Shown here in pieces: positions 8,796 through 18,339 of a stretch of 64,000 nucleotides of DNA. The position numbers and the translations under genes were made by a program. The DNA is taken from NCBI RefSeq assembly GCF_025377685.1, contig NZ_JACEHK010000010.1, positions 409,381 through 473,380 of the forward strand. The letters run 5' to 3'. The DNA comes from Anaerobacillus sp. CMMVII. GTDB lineage: Bacteria > Bacillota > Bacilli > Bacillales > Anaerobacillaceae. The notes beneath the pieces were generated by a model that had not been told where the DNA came from, did not search any database, and saw only the letters and a program-made list of their open reading frames with translations. Position 1 is the first letter of the stretch, and each line of letters opens with the position of its first letter.

Positions 8796-10503
8796 GCGTA
8801 TCGTTGTAGATCCCGTAACTAGAATAGAAGGGCATTTACGTATAGAAGCCGATATAAAAGATGGTGTAATTGAAAACGCTTACAGTTCTGGTACAGGAAT
8901 TCGCGGTCTTGAGCAAATTGTTACAGGGCGAGACCCAAGAGATGTATGGGCATTTGTTCAGCGTATCTGTGGTGTGTGTACAACAACTCATGCCTTAGCA
9001 TCTGTACGTGCAGTTGAGGACGCCCTTGATATTCAAATTCCGAGAAATGCCCAGCTTATTCGGGAAATCATGAATGAGACTCAATTTGTTCATGACCATG
9101 TCGTCCATTTTTATCACCTCCATGCGTTAGATTGGGTGGACGTTGTAAGTGCTTTAAGTGCAGATCCAGCAGAGACTAGTAAAATAGCTCAGTCAATCTC
9201 TGATTGGTCAAAATCCTCACCAGGGTACTTTAGAGAAGTTCAACAAAAGGTACAAAAGATTGTTGACAGTGGTCAGTTAGGGATTTTCGCAAACGGTTAT
9301 TGGGGTCATGAAGCTTACAAACTACCACCGGAAGTAAACTTACTAGCGGTTGCTCATTATTTAGAAGCACTAAATTGGCAAAAGGATATCGTCAAAATTC
9401 ACACGATTTTAGGTGGGAAAAATCCACATCCTCACTATTTAGTCGGAGGTATGGCAACACCAATTGATATCAATGGTGATAATGCGATTAATGCCTCACA
9501 GCTAATGCAAATTTCACAATTAATTGACGATGCCATGGAATTTGTAAATAAAGTGTATATTCCGGATTTATTAGCAATAGGTTCATTTTATAAAGACTGG
9601 CTTCACGGTGGTGGGATTCAAAACTTTATGAGTTTTGGTGATTTCTCTACGGGAGATGTTCGCGATATTGATCTATATAGAATGCCACGGGGAATTATCA
9701 TCGATGGAAACTTAAAGCAGGTTCTCGACGTTGACCCTAAAGATCCTAAACAAATTAGAGAATATATCGATCATTCATGGTATACGTATAATGGCAAAGA
9801 TGGTGGTGGAAAGCATCCATGGGATGGTGAGACGACACTAAAGTATAGTGGTCCACAAGCACCTTTTAAACAACTTAATACAGATGAGAAATATACTTGG
9901 GTAAAAGCGCCTCGCTGGGAAGAAAAACCAATGGAAGTTGGTCCTCTAGCAAGAATTATGGTTGGCTATGCTAAAGGACAGCCAGAAATCGTTGAGATTG
10001 TTGATGCTACGCTTAACAAGTTAGATGTACCAATAACAGCATTGCAATCAGCTCTTGGGAGAACAGTGGCAAGAGGTCTAGAAACGGCTCTTATCGTTAA
10101 ATGGTTAAGAAACGACATGGATGAGCTTATTAGCAATATAAAAAATGGCGACCAAGTAACTTTTAATAGTGAGAAATGGGAGCCAAACTCTTGGCCAAAA
10201 GAAACTAAAGGTGTTGGCTGGATGGAGGCACCTCGTGGCGCTTTAGGACACTGGATTAGAATAGAAAATCAAAAAACAAGCAACTATCAAGCTGTCGTTC
10301 CAACAACATGGTTAGCTTCACCAAAAGATCATTTAGGTCAGATTGGCCCTTATGAAGCTGCTCTCAAAGGAACACCAGTAGCAAATTCTAGTCAACCATT
10401 AGAGATTTTACGGATTATTCATTCGTTTGACCCTTGTTTGGCATGCGCTGTCCATTTAACTGATTTAGAAAACAATCAGACTACTGAAATTCAAGTAGGT
10501 TAA
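8788..10503 (+). CDS. hyaB: [NiFe] hydrogenase large (catalytic) subunit
   Basis: The subunit that binds the Ni-Fe(CN)2CO centre and oxidises H2 outside the membrane. All four nickel ligands are present: RICGVCTTTH (Cys61, Cys64) and DPCLACAVH (Cys550, Cys553). It is a cysteine, not a selenocysteine, enzyme. After His556 come 15 residues (LTDLENNQTTEIQVG), the C-terminal extension normally removed by the maturation protease once nickel is inserted. At 571 residues it has the usual length. It has no signal of its own and would be carried through Tat with HyaA. It is translationally coupled to hyaA by an 8-base overlap. Confidence 0.98.
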   Translation: MTERIVVDPVTRIEGHLRIEADIKDGVIENAYSSGTGIRGLEQIVTGRDPRDVWAFVQRICGVCTTTHALASVRAVEDALDIQIPRNAQLIREIMNETQFVHDHVVHFYHLHALDWVDVVSALSADPAETSKIAQSISDWSKSSPGYFREVQQKVQKIVDSGQLGIFANGYWGHEAYKLPPEVNLLAVAHYLEALNWQKDIVKIHTILGGKNPHPHYLVGGMATPIDINGDNAINASQLMQISQLIDDAMEFVNKVYIPDLLAIGSFYKDWLHGGGIQNFMSFGDFSTGDVRDIDLYRMPRGIIIDGNLKQVLDVDPKDPKQIREYIDHSWYTYNGKDGGGKHPWDGETTLKYSGPQAPFKQLNTDEKYTWVKAPRWEEKPMEVGPLARIMVGYAKGQPEIVEIVDATLNKLDVPITALQSALGRTVARGLETALIVKWLRNDMDELISNIKNGDQVTFNSEKWEPNSWPKETKGVGWMEAPRGALGHWIRIENQKTSNYQAVVPTTWLASPKDHLGQIGPYEAALKGTPVANSSQPLEILRIIHSFDPCLACAVHLTDLENNQTTEIQVG

Positions 10504-10516
10504 GGGGGGGAAGGTA

Positions 10517-11248
10517 ATGGCCGTTCCCGTAAAAAATAATTCAGCAGCTGAGAAAGTGATGAGCAAGGAATATGAAAAAAAATTAAAGAAGGTTTATGTT
10601 TGGGAACTCCCTGTGCGGATTTTTCATTGGGTGAACGCTGCTGCAATTCTAATCTTATTAATCACTGGATTTTACATTGCACAGCCGTTTGTATCACCTA
10701 CCGTGCACACAAATGCCACACCGTCAGTTTTAATGTCATTCATGCGTAATGTTCACTTTTATACGGCTTTTATATTTACAATTACGTTAATTTTTCGTTT
10801 TTATTGGACTTTCAAAGGAAATAAGTATGCTAGGTCTTATCCGCATAAAAAAGAATTTTGGACGGGTGTCTTTGAAGTGCTTAAGTATTATTTATTTTTA
10901 CCAAATAAGAAAAAGCATTATATCGGCCACAATCCAATGGCGGAGTTTAGTTATTGGATTTTCGTTGTATTTGGCTCAATAGTCATAACGTTTACGGGTT
11001 ATTATCTTTTATTTGAACCAACGCCGCATACCTGGTATGCTGCACTTTTTGCTTGGGTTCCTGCAGTCTTGGGAGATAGTATGTCTGTACGTGCAGTTCA
11101 TCATTGGGTAGCGTGGGGCTTCGTTATTTTTACAATTATTCATATTTACATGGCTTTTCGTGATGATTGGCTTGGAAAAAACGGCTCCATGTCAAGTATT
11201 TTCACAGGATATAAGACGGAAGAAGTAGATGATGAAGATGAACGCTAA
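10517..11248 (+). CDS. hyaC: Ni/Fe-hydrogenase b-type cytochrome subunit
   Basis: A four-helix membrane cytochrome b that anchors the hydrogenase and passes electrons to the quinone pool. The 243-residue protein starts with a soluble stretch, then VWELPVRIFHWVNAAAILILL (first haem-region His), NVHFYTAFIFT, a third hydrophobic segment, and AVHHWVAWGFVIFTIIHIYM near the end; these His residues are the expected haem ligands. It begins 13 bp after hyaB behind AAGGGGGGGAAGG, clearly in the same operon. Confidence 0.93.
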   Translation: MAVPVKNNSAAEKVMSKEYEKKLKKVYVWELPVRIFHWVNAAAILILLITGFYIAQPFVSPTVHTNATPSVLMSFMRNVHFYTAFIFTITLIFRFYWTFKGNKYARSYPHKKEFWTGVFEVLKYYLFLPNKKKHYIGHNPMAEFSYWIFVVFGSIVITFTGYYLLFEPTPHTWYAALFAWVPAVLGDSMSVRAVHHWVAWGFVIFTIIHIYMAFRDDWLGKNGSMSSIFTGYKTEEVDDEDER

Positions 11249-11270
11249 TATTAGTACTGAAGGTGAAAAT

Positions 11271-11774
11271 ATGACTTGTAAGCTAGAAAAAAAGACAAAA
11301 AAAATAACGATTTTAGGAATTGGCAACACCCTCTATTCAGATGAGGGTGTTGGTGTTCATATTTTATCAATCCTGCGAGAAATGTTTAAAGATTGCAAGG
11401 AAGATGAGTTGGAAATTATTGAGGGAGCAACAGATGGGATGAAACTACTGGGTCCAGTGGAGGACACAGAATATTTGATCATTCTTGATGCTATTAATGC
11501 AGGGAAAGCACCAGGAACAATCATAACTATTAAGAATGATGATATACCTGCCTTCTTTGGAGTGAAAATGTCTGTCCACCAAGTGGGTTTTCAAGAAGTT
11601 CTTTTTGCAGCGAGAATTAGAGAATGTTTACCTGAAGAAATGATTATGTTTGGGATACAGCCTGAATCTCTTGAACTTGGTCTTGATTTAACTAGTACTG
11701 TTAATGATAAGTTACAAAACTTAGCAGGGATGATAAAGGACCAAGTGGATACTTGGAGGGAGAAGTTTGAATAG
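11271..11774 (+). CDS. hyaD: Hydrogenase maturation protease
   Basis: A nickel-sensing endopeptidase (HyaD/HupD/HybD, peptidase M52) that removes the C-terminal extension of the large subunit. Family marks are ILGIGNTLYSDEGVGVHIL (acidic metal ligand), LIILDAINAG (Asp ligand) and SVHQVGFQEVLF (His ligand). The ATG at 11271 is chosen because GAAGGTGA lies just upstream, giving 167 residues; an ATG at 11229 inside the end of hyaC lacks a ribosome site. It overlaps the next gene by 8 bases. Confidence 0.92.
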   Translation: MTCKLEKKTKKITILGIGNTLYSDEGVGVHILSILREMFKDCKEDELEIIEGATDGMKLLGPVEDTEYLIILDAINAGKAPGTIITIKNDDIPAFFGVKMSVHQVGFQEVLFAARIRECLPEEMIMFGIQPESLELGLDLTSTVNDKLQNLAGMIKDQVDTWREKFE

Positions 11775-12180
11775 GCTTCAATTTCTTACGGAATTGAGAA
11801 AGAGTCTCCTAAAGACTACGCAGGAAATTAGTTTACCAATCATTACTGACGAGCTTGAAAAATTTGATGAATTGGCAAATCAAATCGTTGGGGTAAAATG
11901 GGTAAAACTTGACGGGATTACAGCAACTTCTTTACAAAGTATTCAAGAATTTTTTACTAACAATAAATCGATTTTGTTGGTTAGTAAGGGTGGACAGTTA
12001 AAGGCGTATGGGAAGATGTGTCTTAATTGTCAGTCATTAACCCAATGGATATCGTATGAGAATAAAATGAAATGCTCTAATTGTGACAAAACATTAGATG
12101 TTATTTCTGAAACTGGGGACCTAACCTGTAAACGTTATTACACCAAAGAGAAAAACGGAGAGTGGTTTATTGGAGTGTAG
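11767..12180 (+). CDS. Zinc-ribbon hydrogenase-operon protein, unassigned
   Basis: A 137-residue protein beginning at a TTG that overlaps the hyaD stop, behind GGAGGG. The N-terminal 80 residues look alpha/beta and show no motif I can name. The C-terminal part has two CxxC pairs (CLNCQ at 85-88, CSNC at 103-106), typical of a zinc ribbon or rubredoxin-like fold. By position it resembles the small accessory genes (hupH/hupI/hyaE type) that assist small-subunit assembly, but the sequence does not let me assign one. Repeat A2 follows and separates it from hypA. Confidence 0.7.
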   Translation: MNRLQFLTELRKSLLKTTQEISLPIITDELEKFDELANQIVGVKWVKLDGITATSLQSIQEFFTNNKSILLVSKGGQLKAYGKMCLNCQSLTQWISYENKMKCSNCDKTLDVISETGDLTCKRYYTKEKNGEWFIGV

Positions 12181-12279
12181 GTCCCTTCTCTTTTTTTACA
12201 TTTTTAGGGTAAACATTGCTTTTGGAAACGTTTTTCGTGATGTTTTGTCGCTTAGTATGATACAAATAATCTTTCAAAA

Positions 12280-12462
12280 AGGCTGTTTTCGTAAACTTTG
12301 TTGCTTTTAGGTCGTCTTTTGATATAAATACGCTTTTTGGGACAAATTCATTTGTCCCAATGGATTATTTATTCTCAAATGCTTCACGCAAAGTGTGAAG
12401 AACCAAGCATTCGCATGGTTACGACCTAAAAGCTAATGGCAACAATTTTTTAGAAAAGAGCG
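12280..12462 (+). repeat. Family A structured repeat, copy A2
   Basis: Same architecture as A1 and starting GGCTGTTTTCGTAAACTTTG. The core palindrome is GGGACAAATTCATTTGTCCC. Some stem positions vary: one hairpin reads CTTCACG-CAAAG-TGTGAAG, which keeps a G-T pair, while the AACCAAGC hairpin gains one mismatch. It fills the 332-bp gap between the hydrogenase structural genes and hypA. Confidence 0.85.
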
Positions 12463-12511
12463 TTCTAAAATGAGATAACAGCATTTTAAAAATTGATAAA
12501 GGAAGATTGCT

Positions 12512-12865
12512 ATGCATGAGATGGCTTTAATGGGTGATATTCTAAATATCATTCAAAACGATATTCAAAAACGTAACTTGTCAAAGGTGACCAAAATTGA
12601 ACTAATTGTCGGTGATATTAGCAATGCTTTGCCTGACGCGTTAGAAATGGCTTTTTCGATCTATAAAACTCAGTCAATTTCCTTCTTGGACAAGGAAACA
12701 ACCCTAGTTATCCACCGCGAAAAGGCATTAGCCAAATGTTATATCTGTAGTGAGGAATATGTCCCTGATCAGAAGCTAGCAATCTGCCCGAGTTGTAAAA
12801 TTCCAAGTGGAAACCTAATATCTGGAGAAACATTTAAAGTATATTCATATGAGGGGTGTTCGTAA
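12512..12865 (+). CDS. hypA: HypA nickel-insertion protein
   Basis: The nickel metallochaperone for [NiFe] hydrogenase maturation. The N-terminal MHEMALM supplies the nickel ligand His2. The zinc finger is formed by CYICSEEYVP and ICPSCKI (two CxxC pairs), as in all HypA proteins. Length is 117 residues. The ATG follows AAAGGAAG, and hypB starts two bases after its stop. Confidence 0.95.
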   Translation: MHEMALMGDILNIIQNDIQKRNLSKVTKIELIVGDISNALPDALEMAFSIYKTQSISFLDKETTLVIHREKALAKCYICSEEYVPDQKLAICPSCKIPSGNLISGETFKVYSYEGCS

Positions 12866-12867
12866 TA

Positions 12868-13518
12868 ATGAAGGTTACATTAAATCAAGATGTCTTAACT
12901 GATAATAATTCTGCAGCTGCTTTTTTACGAGAACAATTTCAACAAAGCAAAACGTTAGTTATTAATGTCATGAGTTCACCCGGGGCAGGAAAAACAACGC
13001 TTTTAGAAAAAACAATTGCTGAATTAAGTCAGGATTATCGAATTGGTGTTATTGAAGGAGACCTAGCAACAGAAATTGATGCAGACCGTATTCGTGCTGC
13101 AGGTGCTAAAGCTGTACAAATAAACACAAATGGTGGCTGTCACCTCGATGCTAGAATGGTAGCAAAAGCCATTCCCGAATTTGACCTTTCAGAAATTGAT
13201 ATCTTATTTATCGAAAACGTCGGAAACCTTGTATGTCCTTCAGGTTATGACCTTGGCCAACAGCATAAAATTGCCGTTTTAAGTGTTCCTGAAGGCAATG
13301 ATAAAATCCCTAAATATCCTGTTATGTTTCGCCGAACTGAACTAGTTCTTATAAATAAAATAGATTTATTGCCATACTTGAATTTTAATGTTGAACTAGC
13401 CGAAGAAGATTTAAAAGGAATTAACCCTGTTTCTAAACTACTTAAAGTATCTGCAACAACTTGCGAAGGAATGGATCATTGGTTTAATTGGATCAGAGAA
13501 GCCTATGGAAAACTATAA
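12868..13518 (+). CDS. hypB: HypB GTPase, nickel incorporation
   Basis: A SIMIBI-class GTPase that works with HypA to load nickel into the large subunit. The P-loop is SSPGAGKTTLLEK near residue 36. The metal-binding dimer motif is GGCHLDARMV, and NKIDLLPY is the guanine-specificity motif. It lacks the N-terminal CxxCGC and His-rich storage region found in some HypB proteins. The ATG at 12868 follows GAGGGGTG. It overlaps hypF by 14 bases. Confidence 0.95.
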   Translation: MKVTLNQDVLTDNNSAAAFLREQFQQSKTLVINVMSSPGAGKTTLLEKTIAELSQDYRIGVIEGDLATEIDADRIRAAGAKAVQINTNGGCHLDARMVAKAIPEFDLSEIDILFIENVGNLVCPSGYDLGQQHKIAVLSVPEGNDKIPKYPVMFRRTELVLINKIDLLPYLNFNVELAEEDLKGINPVSKLLKVSATTCEGMDHWFNWIREAYGKL

Positions 13519-15840
13519 AGCTACCAAGATTACTATCATAGGAAGGGTACAAGGTGTGGGCTTTAGACCATTCATTTTTTCAATAGCAGATAGATATGAG
13601 ATTTTTGGGACTGTTCAAAATAATATGGATGGCGTCAAAATATTTGCAGAAGGAAAAGGATCTTCACTTCACTCATTTATTGATGAAATAAAAAATCACC
13701 CACCACGTATTTCAAGAATAGATCAGGTAACGGTTGAAGAAATTGAAGTGCAGGGCTTCAATACTTTTACGATTATTGAGAGTGACCGAAGTGGTAAATC
13801 TTCACTTGTAATTCCAGTTGATACAGCCGTATGTCCGGAATGTTTAGAGGAAATGGCAGACCCTGCTAACTTCCGCTATCAGTACCCGTTTATTAACTGT
13901 ACGCAATGTGGTCCAAGATACACGATTATTAGAGAACTTCCTTATGACCGTCCTTTTACGACAATGAAGGAATTTCAAATGTGTGAGAACTGTCAAAAAG
14001 AGTACGATGACCCAACGAACAGAAGACATCACGCTCAACCAATTGCCTGCCCCACATGTGGTCCGATTTACGAATTAACGTCTATTCATGGAGAAAAGAT
14101 AGACAAAGGGCTGCAAGCGATTCTTGAAACAAAAAAACATATAAAAGACGGAAAAATCGTGGCCATAAAAGGTATTGGGGGCTATCACTTAGCTTGTGAT
14201 GCTACCAATGAATACGCAGTATCTAGACTAAGGAAAAGAAAAAATCGTCCCAATCGCCCGCTAGCTGTTATGGCTGCGAGCATTACTGCAATTGAGAGAA
14301 TTGCATCTTTATCGCAAGGGGAGATTGAACTTCTACATTCACCTGAGGCCCCAATCGTTATTGCTAAGAAAAAAATGACGTGCCTATTGCTCAGGTAGTT
14401 GCTCCAGGTATGAATACGGTAGGTTTGTTTTTACCATATACACCATTACACAATTTATTGTTTTCAGATCAACAGCTTGAGTACTTGATCTTGACAAGTG
14501 CCAATCCATCGGGGTTACCGATTCTTTATAGAGATGATGAGGCATATAGTTATTTAGAGGGGATTGCTGATTTTGTTTTGAGTTCAAACCGCAAAATTGA
14601 CCACCCCATTGACGATTCCGTAGTGCAGCTAGTAAATGGAGAACCTCAATTTTTCCGCAGGGCTCGGGGCTATGTTCCTGATCCAATCTTTACAGCGCAT
14701 GAGGTTAATGGAGTGATTGCTTTAGGGCCCCAGCAGAAAAATACATTTGCTATTGGTAGATTTGATCAGATTTTTATCGGTCCGCATATAGGCGATATGG
14801 AAACGATCGAGGTAACTGAACATTACATGAACGAGTTTCGTCACCTCATGAAATGGATGGGTGTAAGTATAGAAGCAGTAGCAGTTGATAAACATCCTCT
14901 CTATGAAACTGGAAAACTAGCATTAGAGCTTGATTGTCCAACTATTATTCCCGTACAACATCACCACGCTCACCATGTAGCCTGTATGGAAGATAACCAC
15001 CTGAAAGAGCCTTGTTTCGGTATTATTCTTGATGGTACGGGTTATGGCCTTGACGGGAATATTTGGGGGTTTGAGCTACTCTATGGAAATCCAAATTCAT
15101 TTGAGAGACTTGGACATTTATCATACCACCACTTACCTGGTGGAGAAAAGGCCGTCAAAGAGCCTTGGCGAAATGCAGTTGGGTTCTTGCTTTCACAATT
15201 TGGTATGAAAGTTGGAAAAGAGCTTTCTAATAAACTTTTTGTTAATAAGACGAAAGAAATCGACGTTATTTCCACCATGGTAGACAAAGGAATGAATAGT
15301 CCATTAGCAGGTACTTGTGGAAGGCTATTTGATGTAGTTAGTGCGATCACAGGAGTTTCCCATATATCTACTTATGACGGGGAAGCGGCGATCCGTTTTT
15401 CAGAGTTGGTCGATGTGAATGATGCGGGTGATGAGTATTATCCATATGAGCTAACTAAGAAAGCAGGGATTATTGAGATTTCAGTAAAAAAAATGATATT
15501 AAAGATTATAAAGGAAGTTGAGGCAGGTAAGGAAGTTAAACAAATAGCACTAAAATTCCATGAAACAATTGTACAAATGTGTCTTTCCTTGATTTTAGTG
15601 GCTGCTCAAACCAAGCCAAGTTTAACGAAAAAAGTAGTACTGTCAGGGGGAAGCTTCCATAATCGCTACCTTGCGACAAGACTTATGAGTCTGCTAAAAG
15701 AGCATGGGTTTCAAGTTTTTACACATAAAAATGTGCCATGTAATGACGGTGGAATTTCGCTAGGTCAAATAATTATTGCAGCAGAGAAATACAAACAGAT
15801 GAGGAGGGAAATGAAAAATGTGTGTTGGAGTTCCAGCTAA
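13505..15840 (+). CDS. hypF: HypF carbamoyltransferase (frameshifted)
   Basis: HypF makes thiocarbamate on HypE from carbamoyl phosphate, the source of the CN ligands of the active site. Domains in order are acylphosphatase (GRVQGVGFRPF), paired zinc fingers (CPECLEEM, CTQCGPRYT, CENCQKEYDDP, CPTCGP), a YrdC-like ATP-binding domain (KGIGGYHLACDA, RPLAVMA) and a Kae1-like domain (HHHAHHVACMEDN, ILDGTGYGLDG). The A7 run near 14374 lacks one A; restored, it reads AKKNDVPIAQVVAPG. Total is about 778 residues, normal for the family. It overlaps hypC by 23 bases. Confidence 0.95.
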
Positions 15841-16042
15841 GATAATTGAAAAACAAGAGTATTCAGCGGTTGTTGATGTCATGGGTTCACAAATGACTGT
15901 AGGAATTATTTTTGTTCCAGAGGTAAAACTTGGGGACTATGTGATTGTTCATGCTGGTCAAGCAATGTCGATCGTTGATGAAGATTATGCTCATGCCAGC
16001 TTAGAAGAATGGAGGAAAATAGCGGATGCTAGAAACTCTTAA
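15818..16042 (+). CDS. hypC: HypC hydrogenase assembly chaperone
   Basis: A 74-residue chaperone that, with HypD, carries the Fe(CN)2CO unit to the large subunit. It starts with the essential MCVGVPAKI (Cys2) and keeps the OB-fold pattern (GDYVIVHAGQAMSIVDEDYA). The ATG at 15818 follows AGGAGGGAAATG and overlaps the end of hypF; its end overlaps hypD. Confidence 0.95.
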   Translation: MCVGVPAKIIEKQEYSAVVDVMGSQMTVGIIFVPEVKLGDYVIVHAGQAMSIVDEDYAHASLEEWRKIADARNS

Positions 16043-17135
16043 ACAATTTTCTAACCCTGAAATAAGTAAGATTTTATTAGAGAAAATCTATGAAGTTGCA
16101 GATAGATATAAAAATAAATTTGGAAAAGAGCCAGCGCTTATGGAAGTGTGTGGTTCTCATACCATGGCTGTGGCCAAGACAGGTGTAAAAAAACTACTAA
16201 CCAACCATGTAAAACTGATTTCTGGACCAGGCTGTCCAGTTTGTGTGACAGACCAAAAATCAATTGACGCGATGATCGAGCTTTCAGAAGGCGAAAATCG
16301 GATTATCTGTTCATTTGGTGATATGATTCGTGTTCCTGGGACGAAAAGGACATTAATGGACGCAAAAACAGATGGAAAAGACATTCGAATTGTTTATTCT
16401 CCTGTCGATGCAGTTAAAGTTGCGAAAGAGAATCCCAATAAAGAGGTTGTATTTTTAGGAATTGGCTTTGAAACGACAATCCCTGTTTTAGCGGTCGCTT
16501 TAAAAATGGCCGACGAAGAAAATATCTCTAATTTCTCCATGTGGGTAACAACGAAGCTGGTTGAACCAATTCTACGTAAACTCCTAAATGAGGGGGAAGT
16601 TCATGTTGATGGTTTTCTACTTCCGGGTCACGTTTCAATTGTTTTAGGGAAAGACCACTATCAATACTTAGCTGATGAATACCGTGTTCCAGGTGTGATT
16701 TGTGGATTTGAACCAGTACAGCTTCTTGCTGGTATTTATCAAACCATCAAGTTGTTGCTAAATGAAACCCCAGAAATCATTAATGCCCATAGGCACGTGG
16801 TTCGTGACAAAGGTAATCCTCAGGCTCAAAAGCTTATGGAGACCTATTTTGAGCTATCTCATGAAGCGTGGCGAGGAATAGGTGTTATTGAAAATAGTGG
16901 CTTGGATATAAAAAAAGAGTACCAACATCTAAATGCGAAATTGCGCTTTCCTGTTAAAATAAGCGAACCGAAAAAAACAAAGTGTCGGTGTGGTGAGGTA
17001 ATCCGTGGGTTAATTCAGCCGGAACAATGTAGTTTATTTGCAAAAGCTTGTACTCCCACAAATCCAATTGGCCCCTGCATGGTTTCAGGTGAAGGCAGCT
17101 GCGCGGCTTCTTACCAATATATGAGGGAGGATTAA
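16026..17135 (+). CDS. hypD: HypD Fe(CN)2CO assembly scaffold
   Basis: An Fe-S protein on which the Fe(CN)2CO group is built. It shows EVCGSHTMAV, GPGCPVCVT and IRVPG near the N-terminus, GIGFETTIPVLA in the middle, and a C-terminal cluster region with CRCGEVIRG, EQCSLFAKACTP and GPCMVSGEG. Length is 369 residues. It starts at the ATG at 16026 (GGAGG at 16011) and is followed by hypE after one base. Confidence 0.95.
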   Translation: MLETLKQFSNPEISKILLEKIYEVADRYKNKFGKEPALMEVCGSHTMAVAKTGVKKLLTNHVKLISGPGCPVCVTDQKSIDAMIELSEGENRIICSFGDMIRVPGTKRTLMDAKTDGKDIRIVYSPVDAVKVAKENPNKEVVFLGIGFETTIPVLAVALKMADEENISNFSMWVTTKLVEPILRKLLNEGEVHVDGFLLPGHVSIVLGKDHYQYLADEYRVPGVICGFEPVQLLAGIYQTIKLLLNETPEIINAHRHVVRDKGNPQAQKLMETYFELSHEAWRGIGVIENSGLDIKKEYQHLNAKLRFPVKISEPKKTKCRCGEVIRGLIQPEQCSLFAKACTPTNPIGPCMVSGEGSCAASYQYMRED

Positions 17136-17136
17136 A

Positions 17137-18138
17137 ATGACAGAGAAAATAAGTTTAGCCCATGGTGATGGTGGCGAGTTAGCGCATCGTTTAATTCAGG
17201 ACGTCTTTGTTGCAGCCTTTAAGCATCATGATCATGCACAGTTAGATGCCGCATTATTACATGTCTCCTCAAAGAAACTGGCGGTATCAACTGATAGTTT
17301 TGTGATTAAACCAGTCTTTTTCCCAGGAGGAAATATTGGAAAGTTAGCTGTAGCAGGAACGGTAAATGATATTGCTGTTAGTGGTGCCACCCCCTTGTAC
17401 TTGACAGTAGGGTTTATCCTTGAGGAAGGCTTTTTATATAAAGACTTACGAGAGATCGTTACAGCAATGGCAATTGAAGCAAAAAAGGCAAACGTGAAAA
17501 TTGTTGCTGGGGACACCAAGGTTGTTGAACGAGGTAGCGTTGATGGGATATTTATTAATACTACAGGAATAGGAGTCGTAACGGATGAATCGTCACTTCC
17601 CAGAAAGATTGAGGAAGGAGACTCTGTGATTATTAGCGGGACGATTGGTGATCACGGAGTAGCGATTTTAAGTGCGAGAGGCGAATTAGGTTTACTAACA
17701 GAATTAAAAAGTGACTGCGCTTCTTTGAATGCATTAACGGTGGATATCCTGAACTCCTCTACGAAAGTAAAGATTATGAGAGATCCAACTAGAGGAGGAG
17801 TTGCGACTACTTTGGTTGAGATTTGTGAAGACTTTCAAGTAGCCATGGAGCTTTTTGAAGACGCTTTACCAATTAAGCCAGAAGTAGAAGGTGCCTGTGA
17901 TATTTTAGGGCTTGAACCATTATACTTGGCGAATGAGGGGAAGTTACTAGTTATTGTAGCTAAAGAAGACGAAGCAAAGGTGTTAGAAGTAATGAAAAGG
18001 CATGAGCTTGGAAAGAACGCCACATCTATTGGTCAGGTAGTAGCCGAAGGCCAAGGGAAATTATTCTTGAAGATGACCTTAGGAAGCCGCCGCCGTTTAA
18101 ATCGTTTAACAGGTATACAACTACCTAGAATTTGCTAG
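17137..18138 (+). CDS. hypE: HypE thiocarboxamide dehydratase
   Basis: HypE dehydrates the carbamoyl group on its C-terminal Cys to thiocyanate for iron ligation. It is related to PurM and SelD. It starts with LAHGDGGELAHRL, has the ATP-binding segments VAGDTKVVERG and MRDPTRGGVATTL, and ends exactly with PRIC, the catalytic C-terminal cysteine. Length is 333 residues. It closes the hyp operon. The only SelD-like gene in the window, it is HypE and not SelD, so selenophosphate synthase must lie elsewhere. Confidence 0.95.
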   Translation: MTEKISLAHGDGGELAHRLIQDVFVAAFKHHDHAQLDAALLHVSSKKLAVSTDSFVIKPVFFPGGNIGKLAVAGTVNDIAVSGATPLYLTVGFILEEGFLYKDLREIVTAMAIEAKKANVKIVAGDTKVVERGSVDGIFINTTGIGVVTDESSLPRKIEEGDSVIISGTIGDHGVAILSARGELGLLTELKSDCASLNALTVDILNSSTKVKIMRDPTRGGVATTLVEICEDFQVAMELFEDALPIKPEVEGACDILGLEPLYLANEGKLLVIVAKEDEAKVLEVMKRHELGKNATSIGQVVAEGQGKLFLKMTLGSRRRLNRLTGIQLPRIC

Positions 18139-18339
18139 AAAACTAGTTGAATTGTTGAACGTATCATAAGAAATTTTTGATCCGGTTAAAATGTGAACAA
18201 GATAAGAACATCGCTTTTTTCTTCAGATAATGTACTAAATGTGTCACAGTTTATTGGCAAAAAATAACGTATAGTTAGTAATACAGATGTTGATATTACT
18301 TCTTCCCATAGATCCTAGAATAAGGAGTGAAGCTGATCT

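Noticed and set aside
8788..10503. Hydrogenase large subunit as a selenoprotein ([NiFeSe])
   Set aside because: Both C-terminal ligand positions are Cys codons (DPCLAC) with no TGA.
17137..18138. SelD selenophosphate synthase
   Set aside because: The protein is related, but it ends in PRIC and lies in hyp order; it is HypE.
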